Source: Tsukamurella tyrosinosolvens (GTDB taxonomy: Bacteria; Actinomycetota; Actinomycetes; Mycobacteriales; Mycobacteriaceae). From it: a stretch of DNA of 64,000 nucleotides. A program made the position numbers and the translations under genes. The notes under the pieces were generated by a model. It ran no database searches. It was not told where the DNA came from and saw only the letters and a list, made by a program, of their open reading frames with translations. Shown piece by piece: positions 27,699 through 37,007 of this stretch (positions are counted from its first letter, which is position 1; the number at the start of each line of letters is the position of its first letter). Location: contig NZ_FNSA01000003.1 of NCBI RefSeq assembly GCF_900104775.1, forward strand, positions 558,001-622,000, given 5' to 3'.

Positions 27699-29012
27699 GT
27701 GCCTACTGGGAAGTCCGCGGCCTTCGTGCCGCGCCGGATCGCGGTGCTGTCGGTGCACACGTCGCCCCTGGCCCAGCCGGGTACGGGCGACGCGGGCGGG
27801 ATGAACGTCTACATCTGGCAGACCTCCCTCGAGCTCGCCAAGCGCGGCATCGAGGTCGAGATCTTCACGCGTGCCACCGCCTCGGCCGACCAGCCGGTCG
27901 TCGAGGCCGCGCCGGGCATCCGGGTGCGCAACATCGTCGCCGGCCCGTTCGAGGGCCTGGACAAGACGGACCTGCCCGCGCAGCTGTGCGCCTTCGCCGC
28001 GGGCGTGCAGCGCGCCGAGGCCCGCGAGGAACCCGGTTACTTCGACCTCATCCACTCGCACTACTGGCTCTCGGGCCAGGTCGGCTGGCTCGCCCGCGAC
28101 CGCTGGGGCGTGCCGCTCGTGCACACCGCGCACACCCTGGCCGCGGTGAAGAACGACGCCCTCGCGATCGGCGACACCGCGGAGCCGCAGGCCAGGCTCA
28201 TCGGCGAGCAGCAGGTCTCCGACGAGGCCGACCGGCTCATCGTCAACACCGAGGTCGAGGCCGGCCAGCTCGCCCGGATCCACGACGTCCCGCCCGGCCG
28301 CATCGACGTCGTCTACCCCGGCGCCGACCTGAACACCTACACGCCCGGCGACGGCGCCGCCGCCCGCGCCGAGCTCGGTATCGCGCCCGACGAGCTGGTC
28401 CTCACCTTCGTCGGTCGCATCCAGCCGCACAAGGCGCCCGACCTCCTGCTGCGCGCCGCCGCGCCGCTGATCCACGCGCACCCGGAGCGCCGCATCCGCG
28501 TGCTGGTGATCGGCGGACCGTCGGGCACGGGCCTGGAGCGCCCCGACGCCCTGATCGCGCTCGCCCGCGAGCTCGGCATCGAGCACGCGGTCACGTTCGG
28601 CCCGCCGCGCCCGCCCGCGGGGCTCGCCGAGGTCTACCGCGCCTCCGACGTGGTCGTCGTCCCCAGCTACTCCGAGTCCTTCGGCCTCGTCGCCGTCGAG
28701 GCGCAGGCGTGCGGCACGCCCGTCGTGGCCGCGCAGGTCGGCGGGCTTCCGGTCGCCGTCGCCGACGGTGTCTCGGGCCGCCTCGTCGACGGGCACGAGC
28801 CGCCGGTGTGGACCGCCGTCCTCGATGAGCTCACCGCGGATCCCGCACTGCGGCAGCGGCTCTCCGACGGTGCCGCGGCTCACGCCCGGCAGTTCTCGTG
28901 GGCGCGCACGGCCGACGGCCTGCTGGACAGTTACGCGAAGGCGATCGAGGCGCGGAACGTCGCGGTGCAGACGGTGCGCCGCCGCCGGCGCCGGACGGGA
29001 GTGAGGGCATGA
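27699..29012 (+). CDS. mshA: D-inositol-3-phosphate glycosyltransferase MshA
   Basis: 437 residues, GT4 family, GT-B fold. First committed step of mycothiol synthesis: UDP-GlcNAc plus 1L-myo-inositol 1-phosphate. N-terminal [14 protein letters not shown] loop binds UDP-GlcNAc and inositol phosphate; the C-terminal [19 protein letters not shown] holds the E-x7-E motif. GTG start with a leaderless-type promoter. Overlaps the ybjN gene (ATGA), matching the Rv0486-Rv0487 pair. Confidence 0.95.
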   Translation: MPTGKSAAFVPRRIAVLSVHTSPLAQPGTGDAGGMNVYIWQTSLELAKRGIEVEIFTRATASADQPVVEAAPGIRVRNIVAGPFEGLDKTDLPAQLCAFAAGVQRAEAREEPGYFDLIHSHYWLSGQVGWLARDRWGVPLVHTAHTLAAVKNDALAIGDTAEPQARLIGEQQVSDEADRLIVNTEVEAGQLARIHDVPPGRIDVVYPGADLNTYTPGDGAAARAELGIAPDELVLTFVGRIQPHKAPDLLLRAAAPLIHAHPERRIRVLVIGGPSGTGLERPDALIALARELGIEHAVTFGPPRPPAGLAEVYRASDVVVVPSYSESFGLVAVEAQACGTPVVAAQVGGLPVAVADGVSGRLVDGHEPPVWTAVLDELTADPALRQRLSDGAAAHARQFSWARTADGLLDSYAKAIEARNVAVQTVRRRRRRTGVRA

Positions 29013-29524
29013 CGACGATGACCCCGGAGCAGATCGAGAAGGCGCTCACCGACCGGGAACTCGAGTTCACGCGCAAGGAGGAGACGGGCAAGGACGACGC
29101 CCATTTCGTCATCGAGCTGCCCGGCGAGAAGAAGCTGAAGACCACCACGCTGCTGACGCTGGGCAGGCACGGCGCTCGGGTGGAGGCCTTCGTCTGCCGG
29201 CACGTCGACGAGAACTTCGAGGGCGTGTACCGCTATCTGCTGCAGCGCAACCGGCGCCTCTACGGGGTGGCGTACACCCTCGACAAGGCGGGCGACATCT
29301 ACCTGACCGGCCGGTTCGCAGAGCTCACCGAGGACGAGCTCGACCGCATCCTCGGGCAGGTCCTCGAGGCCGCCGACGGTGACTTCAACACCCTGCTGGA
29401 GTTGGGCTTCTCCACCGCGATCCGCCGCGAGTTCGACTGGCGCGTCTCCCGCGGCGAACCGCTGTGGAACCTCAAGCCGTTCGAGCACCTACTGCCGGAG
29501 TTTCCGGAAGATCTTCCGCAGTAG
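29009..29524 (+). CDS. YbjN domain-containing protein
   Basis: 171 residues. Tir-chaperone-like alpha/beta sandwich of the YbjN family: [52 protein letters not shown]. Function unknown; possible chaperone or regulator. The overlap with mshA suggests co-expression. Its 3-prime end overlaps the convergent MFS gene by 53 bp. Confidence 0.85.
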   Translation: MTTMTPEQIEKALTDRELEFTRKEETGKDDAHFVIELPGEKKLKTTTLLTLGRHGARVEAFVCRHVDENFEGVYRYLLQRNRRLYGVAYTLDKAGDIYLTGRFAELTEDELDRILGQVLEAADGDFNTLLELGFSTAIRREFDWRVSRGEPLWNLKPFEHLLPEFPEDLPQ

Positions 29525-30959
29525 CGGTTCCGGTCGTCTCGGGCCGGGTCCGTGGGATCGCCAGGGCCACCACGGCGGCGACCGCGGCGACGACGCCGGC
29601 GATCACGAAGGAGCTGGTGAACGCGGACTCCGCGGGCAGCTCGACGGCGCGCGGGGTGCCGGCGCCCAGGGTGATGGTGGTGCGGGTCAGCACCGTCGCC
29701 ATCACGGCGGAGGCGACGGCGGTGCCCATGGAGCGCATGAGCGAGTTGAGGCCGTTCGCGGCGGCCGATTCGGTCTCGGGGACGTTCCCCATAATGAGCG
29801 CGGGCATCGCCGAGTAGGCCACGCCCACACCGCCGAAGACGATCATGGAGCCGAGCGACATCTTCCACGTCGCGTCGGTGAGGCCGAGCAGCGCGAAGTA
29901 GCCGGCGGCCGACATGGTGGCGCCGATCGCCAGGGTCAGGCGCGCGCCGATCCGCTTGGTGAGCAGCGCGGAGACGGGGGAGAGCGCCATCATGACCAGG
30001 CCGCCGGGCACCATCCACAGGCCCGCGTTGAGCATGGTCAGGCCGAGTCCGTAGCCGGTGGCCTCGGGGATCTGCAGCAGCTGCGGCATGGTCAGCATGA
30101 GGGAGAACATCGCGAAGCCGACCATGATCGAGGCGAGGTTGGTCAGCAGGATCGGGCGGCGCGCCGAGATCCGCAGGTCCACCAGGGATTCGCGGGTGCG
30201 CAGCTCCCACCACCCCCACGCCAGCAGGACGAGGACGCCGCCGACGGCGCAGCCGATCGTGGCCGCCGAGGTCCAGCCCCAGCTCTGGCCCTTGGTGATC
30301 GACAGCAGCACGGAGACCAGGCCGACGCTGAGGCCGACGGTGCCGACCACGTCGAACTTCCCGGGGTTGAGGTTCGGCGACTCGGGGACGACGACGTACA
30401 CCAGGCCGAGCGTGATGACGCCCAGCGCGAGCGAGAACCAGAACAGCGTGTGGTAGTCGAAGTGCTCGGAGATGTAGGCGCCGAACGGGATACCGATCGC
30501 GCCGCCCACGCCGAGCATCGCCGACATGAGCGCGACGGCGCCGGGGATCTTCTTCGCGTGCAGTTCGTCGCGCATGAGAGAGATGCCCACCGGCACCAGG
30601 CCCATGGCGAAGCCCTGGAACGAGCGGCCCACGACGGTCAGCAGCAGCGTGTGCGAGAGCGCGCAGATCAGCGAGCCCGCGATGAGGCTCAGCAGGCTGG
30701 TGAGCAGGATCAGCCGCTTGCCGTACATGTCGCCGAGCCGGCCGGCGATCGGCATGGCGACCGACGAGGCGAGCAGCGTGGAGGTGATGACCCACGAGGC
30801 GTTGTCGGCGGAGGTGTTCAGCAGGTGCGGCAGCTGGCCGACGAGCGGCACCACCAGCGACTGCATGAGGGAGGCGAGGAGTCCGCCGAGGCACAGGACG
30901 GCGATGAGGATCCCGTCCGACGGGGCCCCGGCACGGGTCTTTCGGAGCATGTCTGTCAT
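29472..30959 (-). CDS. MFS drug transporter (DHA2 family, 14 helices)
   Basis: 495 residues with about 14 hydrophobic helices. Motif A GRLGDMYGKR in loop 2-3 and motif C GVGGAIGIPFGAYIS in helix 5 indicate a proton-coupled exporter. The start ATG 30959 is followed by MTDMLRKTRAG. Upstream, AGTTG and CAACT flank 7 nt (30972-30988), a weak candidate operator. Substrate unknown. Confidence 0.85.
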   Translation of the reverse strand: MTDMLRKTRAGAPSDGILIAVLCLGGLLASLMQSLVVPLVGQLPHLLNTSADNASWVITSTLLASSVAMPIAGRLGDMYGKRLILLTSLLSLIAGSLICALSHTLLLTVVGRSFQGFAMGLVPVGISLMRDELHAKKIPGAVALMSAMLGVGGAIGIPFGAYISEHFDYHTLFWFSLALGVITLGLVYVVVPESPNLNPGKFDVVGTVGLSVGLVSVLLSITKGQSWGWTSAATIGCAVGGVLVLLAWGWWELRTRESLVDLRISARRPILLTNLASIMVGFAMFSLMLTMPQLLQIPEATGYGLGLTMLNAGLWMVPGGLVMMALSPVSALLTKRIGARLTLAIGATMSAAGYFALLGLTDATWKMSLGSMIVFGGVGVAYSAMPALIMGNVPETESAAANGLNSLMRSMGTAVASAVMATVLTRTTITLGAGTPRAVELPAESAFTSSFVIAGVVAAVAAVVALAIPRTRPETTGTATAEDLPETPAVGARTA

Positions 30960-31098
30960 GGCGCAGACGGTAGTTGCAGAATACAACTCAAGCAACCGGA
31001 TGCGGTGAGCGTCACCCCGGCCGGGGGCACTGTGACGTGCATTAATGTGGGGCCGCGAACCGCCACGAATCGGGCTTTCCGGCCCTAGGGTCGAGGGC

Positions 31099-31599
31099 AT
31101 GAACTCCACGACGAAGCTCCGCGCCGGCGCCGCGCTGCTCCTCGCGGCCGTCGTGGTGCCGATCCTCCTGGTCCTCACGCTCACGCTGCCGCAGTTCCGG
31201 CTCGACGCGCAGTCGATCCCGCTCGACGGTGCGCCGCACGCGGTCGAACTGCCGGCCGGCGCCGAGTACGCGGTCCTCGCCGCGACGCGGACCAAGGAGG
31301 GCGCGCCGTCGTGCGTGCTGACCGGGCCCGACGGTGCGCCGATCCCGTTGCGCGAGGTGTCCGGGGGTGTCACGGTGGAGAACCGGATGGTGCTGCGGGT
31401 CTTCGACACGGGGAGCGGCGTGGTCACGGCGGCCTGCCCGCCGACGCCGGGCTACACGGAGGTCGTGCTCGGCAAACGGCCCGATATGACGCGGCTGCTC
31501 GGCGGCATCTTCGGCGCCTTCGGGTTCGCGCTGTTGGTCGGCGGGCCGGGTCTGGTGCTGGTCGTCGGGGGCCTGCGGGGCCGGTCGCGCACCGCCTGA
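31099..31599 (+). CDS. Small two-helix membrane protein
   Basis: 166 residues with an N-terminal helix (ALLLAAVVVPILLVL), an extracellular domain with cysteines in APSCVLTGPD and TAACPPTPG, and a C-terminal helix (IFGAFGFALLVGGPGLVLVVGG). No family recognised. ATG after GAGGGC. Sits 65 bp before nagB. Confidence 0.7.
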   Translation: MNSTTKLRAGAALLLAAVVVPILLVLTLTLPQFRLDAQSIPLDGAPHAVELPAGAEYAVLAATRTKEGAPSCVLTGPDGAPIPLREVSGGVTVENRMVLRVFDTGSGVVTAACPPTPGYTEVVLGKRPDMTRLLGGIFGAFGFALLVGGPGLVLVVGGLRGRSRTA

Positions 31600-31600
31600 A

Positions 31601-31616
31601 GTTGGTTATGACCAGT
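31601..31616 (+). promoter_or_regulatory. DasR/NagR-like operator upstream of nagB
   Basis: GTTGGTTATGACCAGT matches the GntR/HutC-family dre pattern (ACTGGTCTAGACCAGT) with intact TGGT and GACCAGT halves. It lies 48 bp upstream of the nagB start codon and just after the upstream gene. Confidence 0.55.
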
Positions 31617-31652
31617 TTCGCTGATCTGCGGGTATTCGACGCCACAGGGCTT

Positions 31653-31658
31653 TAGACT
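31653..31658 (+). promoter_or_regulatory. Putative nagB -10 (TAGACT)
   Basis: TANNNT hexamer 6 nt before the ATG, no ribosome site between; leaderless candidate. Confidence 0.5.
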
Positions 31659-31664
31659 GGCCGC

Positions 31665-32444
31665 ATGGAAATCGTGATCCGCCCGACTCCCGCCGACGTT
31701 GCCGTCACCGCCGCCGACATCGTCGCCGAGCACGTGCGCCGCGGCCCCACCGTGCTGGGGCTCGCCACCGGTTCCACCCCGCTCGCCACCTATCAGGAGC
31801 TCATCCGCCGCCACCGCGACGAGGGGCTGAGCTTCGCGGACTGCGTCTCCTTCAACCTCGACGAGTACGTCGGGCTGCCTAAGGGGCACCCCGAGAGCTA
31901 CCGCGAGGTGATCCGCAAGGCGTTCACCTCGCACGTCGACATCCCCGATGCGAAGGTCGAGGGCCCGGACGGCACGGCCGCCGACATCGCCGCCGAGGCC
32001 ACGCGCTACGAGGACGCGATCAAGGCCGCGGGCGGCGTCGACGTGCAGTTGCTGGGGATCGGCACCGACGGCCACATCGGCTTCAACGAGCCCGTCTCGT
32101 CGCTGGCGTCGCGCACCCGCATCAAGACGCTCACCACGCAGACCCGCGAGGACAACGCCCGCTTCTTCGCCTCGATCGACGAGGTGCCGATCCACGTGCT
32201 CACGCAGGGCCTCGGCACCATCTCCGAGGCGGAGCACCTGCTGCTGCTCGCCACGGGCGAGGGCAAGGCCGAGGCGATCGCCGCGACGGTCGAGGGGCCG
32301 GTCGCCGCGATCAACCCCGCGTCGGTGCTCCAGTTCCACCCGCACGTCACCGTCGTGATCGACGAGGCCGCCGCGTCGCAGCTGCGCCTGCGGGACTACT
32401 ACGTGCACGTGCTCGCCAACAAGCCGGCGGACCAGCCCTTCTGA
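31665..32444 (+). CDS. nagB: Glucosamine-6-phosphate deaminase
   Basis: 259 residues; converts GlcN6P to fructose-6-phosphate and ammonia. Motifs: [19 protein letters not shown] (catalytic Asp-Glu) and [15 protein letters not shown] (catalytic His). Length and motifs match NagB rather than 6-phosphogluconolactonase. A DasR-like site upstream fits control by GlcN6P or GlcNAc6P. Confidence 0.95.
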   Translation: MEIVIRPTPADVAVTAADIVAEHVRRGPTVLGLATGSTPLATYQELIRRHRDEGLSFADCVSFNLDEYVGLPKGHPESYREVIRKAFTSHVDIPDAKVEGPDGTAADIAAEATRYEDAIKAAGGVDVQLLGIGTDGHIGFNEPVSSLASRTRIKTLTTQTREDNARFFASIDEVPIHVLTQGLGTISEAEHLLLLATGEGKAEAIAATVEGPVAAINPASVLQFHPHVTVVIDEAAASQLRLRDYYVHVLANKPADQPF

Positions 32445-32451
32445 TCCCCCG

Positions 32452-33111
32452 CTAGGAGTCCTCGGGCCCGAACAGGCCCGTCATCAGCGCCGCGAGGCTG
32501 GCGGCGAAGTCGTCGACGGTGGCGGCCTTCGCGTCCAGTTCCGCGCTCGCGCGCAGGTTCGGCACGGTGTCCCGCGGCATCGTCCCGACGATCTCGTCCA
32601 TGCGCTCGTGGGTGAGCGGCGTCCCCTCCGCGCGCTGACGCAGGTGGGAGAGCACGCTGCCCAGGGTGAGGCTCCACAGCGCGCGGTAGGCGGCCAGGGC
32701 GGCGGCGCGGTCGCCGGTGAGCTCGTACGCCGCGCCCATCACGGCGTCGGTGAGCAGGAGCGCGCCGCGGCCGATCCGCTGCGGCCGGATGAGCGCCTCC
32801 GGCACCCACGGGTGCGCCGTGAGCGCCTCGTAGAGCGTGGTCATCGCCATCCGGATGCAGGCGCGCGGATCCTCGGGGAAGGTGATCGCCGCGAACGGCT
32901 CCGCGATCGCGTCGAGCGCCAGCGCGAGCAGGTTCTCCTTGTCGTTCACGTGCCGGTACAGCGCCATGGTGGTCACGCCCAGGTCGCCGGCGAGCTCCTT
33001 CATGGTGAGTCCGTCGACGCCGGCCTCGTCGAGCCGGACGAGAGCCCGTTCGACGATCCGTTCCCGCGTGATGCTGGGCGGGCGGCCGCGGCGCGGCGTG
33101 ATCTGACGCAT
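32452..33111 (-). CDS. TetR family transcriptional regulator
   Basis: 219 residues. The HTH (about 15-60, VDGLTMKELAGDLGVTTMAL then YRHV) and a long TetR_C domain with WSLTLGSVLSHLRQR are of the TetR/TetR_C-1 type that often controls efflux pumps. Divergent from the MFS gene at 33172, its probable target. GTG at 33117 is an alternative start. Confidence 0.88.
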   Translation of the reverse strand: MRQITPRRGRPPSITRERIVERALVRLDEAGVDGLTMKELAGDLGVTTMALYRHVNDKENLLALALDAIAEPFAAITFPEDPRACIRMAMTTLYEALTAHPWVPEALIRPQRIGRGALLLTDAVMGAAYELTGDRAAALAAYRALWSLTLGSVLSHLRQRAEGTPLTHERMDEIVGTMPRDTVPNLRASAELDAKAATVDDFAASLAALMTGLFGPEDS

Positions 33112-33157
33112 GCCCACATTCTGTCGGAGGGGGCTTGTGGGCGCCCGTGACTGAGGC

Positions 33158-33163
33158 TACCCT
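33158..33163 (+). promoter_or_regulatory. Putative -10 (TACCCT) for MFS gene
   Basis: TANNNT hexamer 8 nt before the ATG at 33172, leaderless candidate; a repressor from the divergent tetR could act here. Confidence 0.4.
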
Positions 33164-33171
33164 TCTGATTT

Positions 33172-34554
33172 ATGTTACTTGATACACAAAAAACTCCGGT
33201 GCGGGCCGCGCTCCTCCTCGCCGCGCTCTCCCAGTTCCTCGTCGCCTTCGACGCCTCCGTCACCAACGTCGCACTCCGGGCGATCCGCGACGATCTGCAC
33301 TTCAGTCCCCAAGGGTTGTCGTGGGTGGTCAACGCCTACGCGATCGTCTTCGGCGGGCTGCTGCTCCTCGCGGGCCGGCTCTCCGACCGGTTCGGCCCGC
33401 GGGCGCTGTTGCGCTTCGGCTTCGCGGTGTTCACCGTCGCCTCGCTCGGGGCCTACCTGTGCCACGAGCCCTGGCAGGTGATCGCGGTGCGCGTGCTGCA
33501 GGGCGTGGGCGCCGCGGCGATCGCGCCCGCCGCGATCACGTCGGTCGCCCTCACCTTCCGCGAGCCGGCGCAGCGCGCGAAGGGCTTCGCCGCCATCGCG
33601 ATCGGCGCCTCCGTCGGCGGCGCGGTCGGCGTCGTGCTCTCGGGCGTGCTCACCGACGCGTTCGGCTGGCGCACCGTCATCGCCTGCGGCGCCGTGGTCT
33701 CCGCGCTCGGTCTCGCGCTCACGTACGCGGCTCCCGGGCCGGTGGCGGGGGCGGACCGTCGTACCGACTGGGCGGGCGGCGTGCTCGCCACCGCGGGCCT
33801 GACGGTGCTCGCGTACGCGATCGTCGCCGCCACCGACCACGGATGGGGCAGCGCCCGCACGCTCGGCTGGTTCGTCGTGTCCGCGGTGCTGCTCGCGGCG
33901 TTCGTCGTGGTGGAACGGCGAACGACGGTGCCGCTGGTCGACTTCCGCGTACTCGGGCGCCGCGAGGTGCTGGTCCCGTGCCTGGTGTTCGCCTTCGTGG
34001 TCGCGGGGCAGTTCGGCGCGTTCTACTTCGTCTCGCTGTATCTGCAGATGGGACTGGGCTATTCGGCCACCAAGACCGGTCTGATGTTCCTGCCCTTCTC
34101 CTTCGGCATCGTGGCCGCCGTGCAGATCGCGACGCGCCTCGTGCCGAGGATCGGCGCCCGCCGCGTGGTCGCGATCGGCACGGCGCTGGCGACCGTCGGC
34201 TTCCTGCTGTTCGCCCCGCTCCCCGCCGACGGGGGCTTCCTCACCGCCGTTCTGATCCCGTCGCTCGTGACGTCGGTGGGCATCGGCATGGTCTTCCTGC
34301 CGCTGCCGGCCGTGGCGACCGCGGCGGTGGCCCCGTCCGCGGCGGGCATGGTCTCGGGCGTCCTCAACACCTTCCGGCAGGTGGGCGGCGCCCTCGGGCT
34401 GGCGATCCTGGTCACGGTGGCGGCCGCGCTGAACGACGGTGCCGCCGTCCTCCCGGGCTACCGCGGCGCGCTGCTGGTGAGCGCCGGCCTCGTCGCGGCG
34501 GCCTTCGCCATCGCGCTGCTCCTGCCCGCGAAGCAGGAACCGGCCGCTCGTTAG
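33172..34554 (+). CDS. MFS drug transporter (DHA2-like)
   Basis: 460 residues. Helix 1 contains FLVAFDASVTNVALRAI (the D1 motif of DHA2 pumps), loop 2-3 has GRLSDRFGPR (motif A), and helix 5 has GASVGGAVGVVLSGVL (motif C). The first ten codons are strikingly AT-rich compared with the rest. Controlled presumably by the divergent TetR. Confidence 0.88.
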   Translation: MLLDTQKTPVRAALLLAALSQFLVAFDASVTNVALRAIRDDLHFSPQGLSWVVNAYAIVFGGLLLLAGRLSDRFGPRALLRFGFAVFTVASLGAYLCHEPWQVIAVRVLQGVGAAAIAPAAITSVALTFREPAQRAKGFAAIAIGASVGGAVGVVLSGVLTDAFGWRTVIACGAVVSALGLALTYAAPGPVAGADRRTDWAGGVLATAGLTVLAYAIVAATDHGWGSARTLGWFVVSAVLLAAFVVVERRTTVPLVDFRVLGRREVLVPCLVFAFVVAGQFGAFYFVSLYLQMGLGYSATKTGLMFLPFSFGIVAAVQIATRLVPRIGARRVVAIGTALATVGFLLFAPLPADGGFLTAVLIPSLVTSVGIGMVFLPLPAVATAAVAPSAAGMVSGVLNTFRQVGGALGLAILVTVAAALNDGAAVLPGYRGALLVSAGLVAAAFAIALLLPAKQEPAAR

Positions 34555-34557
34555 AAT
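34552..34557 (+). promoter_or_regulatory. Putative -10 (TAGAAT) for YbfB-like gene
   Basis: Overlaps the stop codon of the MFS gene and ends 6 nt before the GTG at 34564; leaderless candidate giving independent expression. Confidence 0.5.
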
Positions 34558-34563
34558 GGCGTA

Positions 34564-35688
34564 GTGAATACGCGGCAGCTCGGCTTCGGCGCCCTGGCCG
34601 GACTCGCGGCGGCGATGGGGCTCGGCCGGTTCGTCTACACGCCGATCCTGCCGCTCATGCAGGAGCAGACCGGCATCTCGCCCGGCTCCACCGCGATCGT
34701 CGCCACGTTCAACTACCTCGGCTACTTCCTCGGCGCCCTGGCGCTGGCGATCCATCCACGGCTGGCGCGCAGCACGGCGCTGCTGCGGGCCTCACTGCTC
34801 GCCCTGGTCGCCAGCGAGATCGCGATGGTGCTGGCCGTGAACGTGCCCCTGTGGTCCGGGGTACGGCTGATCGCGGGCCTCGCCAGCGCCGTCGTCTTCG
34901 TCTACTGCGCGGGCGCGGTCGCCGGGACCGCGGCGGCGGGCGTCGCCTTCTGCGGCGTGGGCGTGGGCATCGCCGCCTCGGGCGTGCTCGTCGTCGCGCT
35001 CGGCGAGGCGGTCGGCTGGCGCACGCTCTGGTGGGTGGCCGCGCTCGCCACCGCGCTGTTCGGGCTGTTCGCGTGGCGGCTCCCGCCGGGCGGTGCCGGC
35101 ACCGTCGCCCGGCCCGACGGTGCCGCCCCGTCCCGGCCCGGCGTGGCCGCGTGGGCGCTCGGGACCAGCTACTTCCTCGAGGGGCTCGGCTACATCGTGC
35201 TCGGGACCTTCCTGGTCGCGGCGGTCGCGGTCGGCGGCGAACGCTGGGAGGGGCCCGCGGCGTGGGTGATCGTGGGGCTGGCCGCGGCGGTCTCGCCGCT
35301 GATCTGGGCGCGGCTGCGCCGGTACCGCTCCGCCGAATCGCTGCTGGTGATCGCGTTGTTGCTGCAGGTGGTCTCGGCGGTGCTGCCGGCGCTGGTCCGC
35401 GGGCCGGCGGCAGCAGCGGTGTCCGCGGTGCTGTTCGGCGGCACGTTCATCGGCGCGGTGATGCTGTCGATGGAGGCGGGCGCGCGGATCGGCATCCCGC
35501 GCTCGGCCGCGGTGCTCACCGCCGCATACGGCGTGGGTCAGATCGTCGGCCCGCTCGTCGTCGCGCCGATGCTCGGCGACGGCTACGACGCGGCGTTCCT
35601 CACGGCGGGTGGTGTGCTCGTCGCCTCCGCGGTCCTCGCCGCGGTCGCGCGCCGGACCGCACCTGATCGAGTGGCCGCCGGGTCTTGA
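34564..35688 (+). CDS. YbfB/YjiJ family MFS transporter
   Basis: 374 residues, 10-12 helices. N-terminal LGFGALAGLAAAMGLGRFVYTPILPLM is the YbfB/YjiJ signature (conserved GRFxYTPxLP). Substrate unknown; the family lacks the motif A of drug pumps. GTG start. Confidence 0.85.
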   Translation: MNTRQLGFGALAGLAAAMGLGRFVYTPILPLMQEQTGISPGSTAIVATFNYLGYFLGALALAIHPRLARSTALLRASLLALVASEIAMVLAVNVPLWSGVRLIAGLASAVVFVYCAGAVAGTAAAGVAFCGVGVGIAASGVLVVALGEAVGWRTLWWVAALATALFGLFAWRLPPGGAGTVARPDGAAPSRPGVAAWALGTSYFLEGLGYIVLGTFLVAAVAVGGERWEGPAAWVIVGLAAAVSPLIWARLRRYRSAESLLVIALLLQVVSAVLPALVRGPAAAAVSAVLFGGTFIGAVMLSMEAGARIGIPRSAAVLTAAYGVGQIVGPLVVAPMLGDGYDAAFLTAGGVLVASAVLAAVARRTAPDRVAAGS

Positions 35689-35713
35689 CTATTTTCCAAA
35701 AAGGGAAATAATT
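35685..35713 (+). promoter_or_regulatory. ArsR-controlled promoter with operator in the spacer
   Basis: TTGACT (-35) at 35685-35690 is followed by TATTTTCC, five bases, then GGGAAATA (35690-35710), arms matching 7 of 8, and an AT-rich -10 region around 35708. An inverted repeat filling the spacer is typical of ArsR-type repression; ArsR is the second gene of the operon. Confidence 0.6.
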
Positions 35714-35720
35714 GCGAGGT

Positions 35721-36182
35721 ATGGATGGGAATAACTTCGCAGCAGCAGTGATCTACCGCGACGCCCCGGCGGCTCTCCAATGGCTCGAGCGGGCGTTCGG
35801 CTTCGAGACGACGATGGCGATCGATTCGCCGCCGGACCAGCCCACGATGGGCCACTACGAGATGGACTGCGGCGGCGGCCGCATCATGGTCGGCTCGGAG
35901 TGGACCGAGTCGGCGCGCAGCCCGGCGAGCGTCGGCGGCGTGAACACGCAGTCGCTGCACGTCGGGCTCGCCGCGGACATCGATGCGCACTGCGAGCGCG
36001 CCCGCGCCGCCGGCGCCGCGATCGTGCAGGAGCCCGAGGACCAGTTCTACGGCGACCGCACCTATCGGGCAGCCGACCTCGACGGCCACGTGTGGACCTT
36101 CTCCCAGCACGTCCGCGACGTCGGCCGGGCCGAGGCGGAGGCCGCCATCGGCACGCCGATCCGCGCGAAGAACTGGACGTGA
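35721..36182 (+). CDS. VOC family protein (glyoxalase/bleomycin resistance-like)
   Basis: 153 residues of paired beta-alpha-beta-beta-beta units (FAAAVIYRDAPAALQWLERAFGF, then TQSLHVGLAADIDAHCERARAAG). Candidate metal ligands are His in GHYEMD, Glu and His in SLHVG, DGHVWTF. PhnB-like. First gene of a coupled VOC-arsR-SRPBCC operon. ATG at 35721 after GCGAGGT. Confidence 0.85.
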   Translation: MDGNNFAAAVIYRDAPAALQWLERAFGFETTMAIDSPPDQPTMGHYEMDCGGGRIMVGSEWTESARSPASVGGVNTQSLHVGLAADIDAHCERARAAGAAIVQEPEDQFYGDRTYRAADLDGHVWTFSQHVRDVGRAEAEAAIGTPIRAKNWT

Positions 36183-36508
36183 CGGCACCTCAGCTGGACG
36201 CGACCCTCGCGGCGCTGTCCGATCCCGTGCGCCGCCGTGTCGTCGAACTCCTCGCGGACCGACCCCGTCGACCGGGGGAACTCGCCGAGGAGACGGGGGC
36301 CAGCCCGTCGACGCTGAGCAAGCACCTGCGCGTGCTGCGCACCTCCGGGCTGGTGACCGAGGAGCACCCCGTGCACGACGCGCGCGTGCGGATCTACACG
36401 CTGCGGTCGGCGCCGATGGCCGAGCTGCGCGGGTGGCTCGAGGCTGCCGAGCGCGGCTGGGCGCAGCAGCTCACCGCATTCCAGGACCTGCTCGCGGAGG
36501 AATCGTGA
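36179..36508 (+). CDS. ArsR family transcriptional regulator
   Basis: 109 residues, winged helix: LAALSDPVRRRVVELLADRP, GELAEETGASPSTLSKHLRV, wing VHDARVRIYTL. No metal-binding CxC motif, so it belongs to the non-metal ArsR group that pairs with SRPBCC proteins. GTG overlaps the VOC stop and its own stop overlaps the next GTG. Confidence 0.9.
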   Translation: MTAPQLDATLAALSDPVRRRVVELLADRPRRPGELAEETGASPSTLSKHLRVLRTSGLVTEEHPVHDARVRIYTLRSAPMAELRGWLEAAERGWAQQLTAFQDLLAEES

Positions 36509-36996
36509 CCGCGCGGCCCGATGCCTCCCGCGTGTTGGTGGCGCTGCGCGTGCCGGCCACGCCCGAGCGGGCGTTCGCGACCTTCACCGAGCGGATCGAC
36601 GACTGGTGGGCGCACAACGGGCTGTTCCAGTTCACGCGTGGACGCACCGGGACCATGGTCTTCGAGACCGGGCCGTCGGGCCGGCTGCTGGAGCGGTACG
36701 ACGACGGCACCGAGTTCGTGATCGGCGCCGTCCGCGCCTGGGATCCGCCTTACGGCTTCGTGATCGGCTGGCGCCAGGCCGGATTCACGCCGGATCAGGA
36801 CACCGAGCTGCACGTCTCCTTCGCCGCGGTGCAGGCCCACCCGCCGTCGACGCGGGTCACCGTCGAGCATTTCGGGTGGGACCGGATTCCGCCGGAGAGC
36901 GCAGCGCGGCACGGCTTCCCGCTCCCGGTCTTCTCGCTCCGCTTCGCGCAGTGGTGGCGGGACCAACTCGCGGGGCTCGCCGGTCGCGCCCGCTGA
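36505..36996 (+). CDS. SRPBCC (AHSA1-like) protein
   Basis: 163 residues. START-like fold: RVLVALRVPATPERAFATFTERIDDWW, then GRLLERYDDGTEFVIGAVRAWDPPYGFVIGW and TRVTVEHFGWD. Such proteins bind hydrophobic ligands in a deep cavity. Part of the ArsR-autoregulated operon; probably senses or modifies a small organic molecule together with the VOC protein. Confidence 0.85.
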   Translation: MTARPDASRVLVALRVPATPERAFATFTERIDDWWAHNGLFQFTRGRTGTMVFETGPSGRLLERYDDGTEFVIGAVRAWDPPYGFVIGWRQAGFTPDQDTELHVSFAAVQAHPPSTRVTVEHFGWDRIPPESAARHGFPLPVFSLRFAQWWRDQLAGLAGRAR

Positions 36997-37007
36997 TCGG
37001 CGGCGCG

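Noticed and set aside
30972-30988. AGTTG-N7-CAACT upstream of the MFS gene at 29472-30959
   Set aside because: Only five paired bases per arm and a non-symmetric centre; too weak to call an operator.
33173-33186. TGT-N8-ACA dyad at the start of the DHA2 transporter gene
   Set aside because: Lies within the coding start and pairs only a few bases; may be chance in an AT-rich patch.
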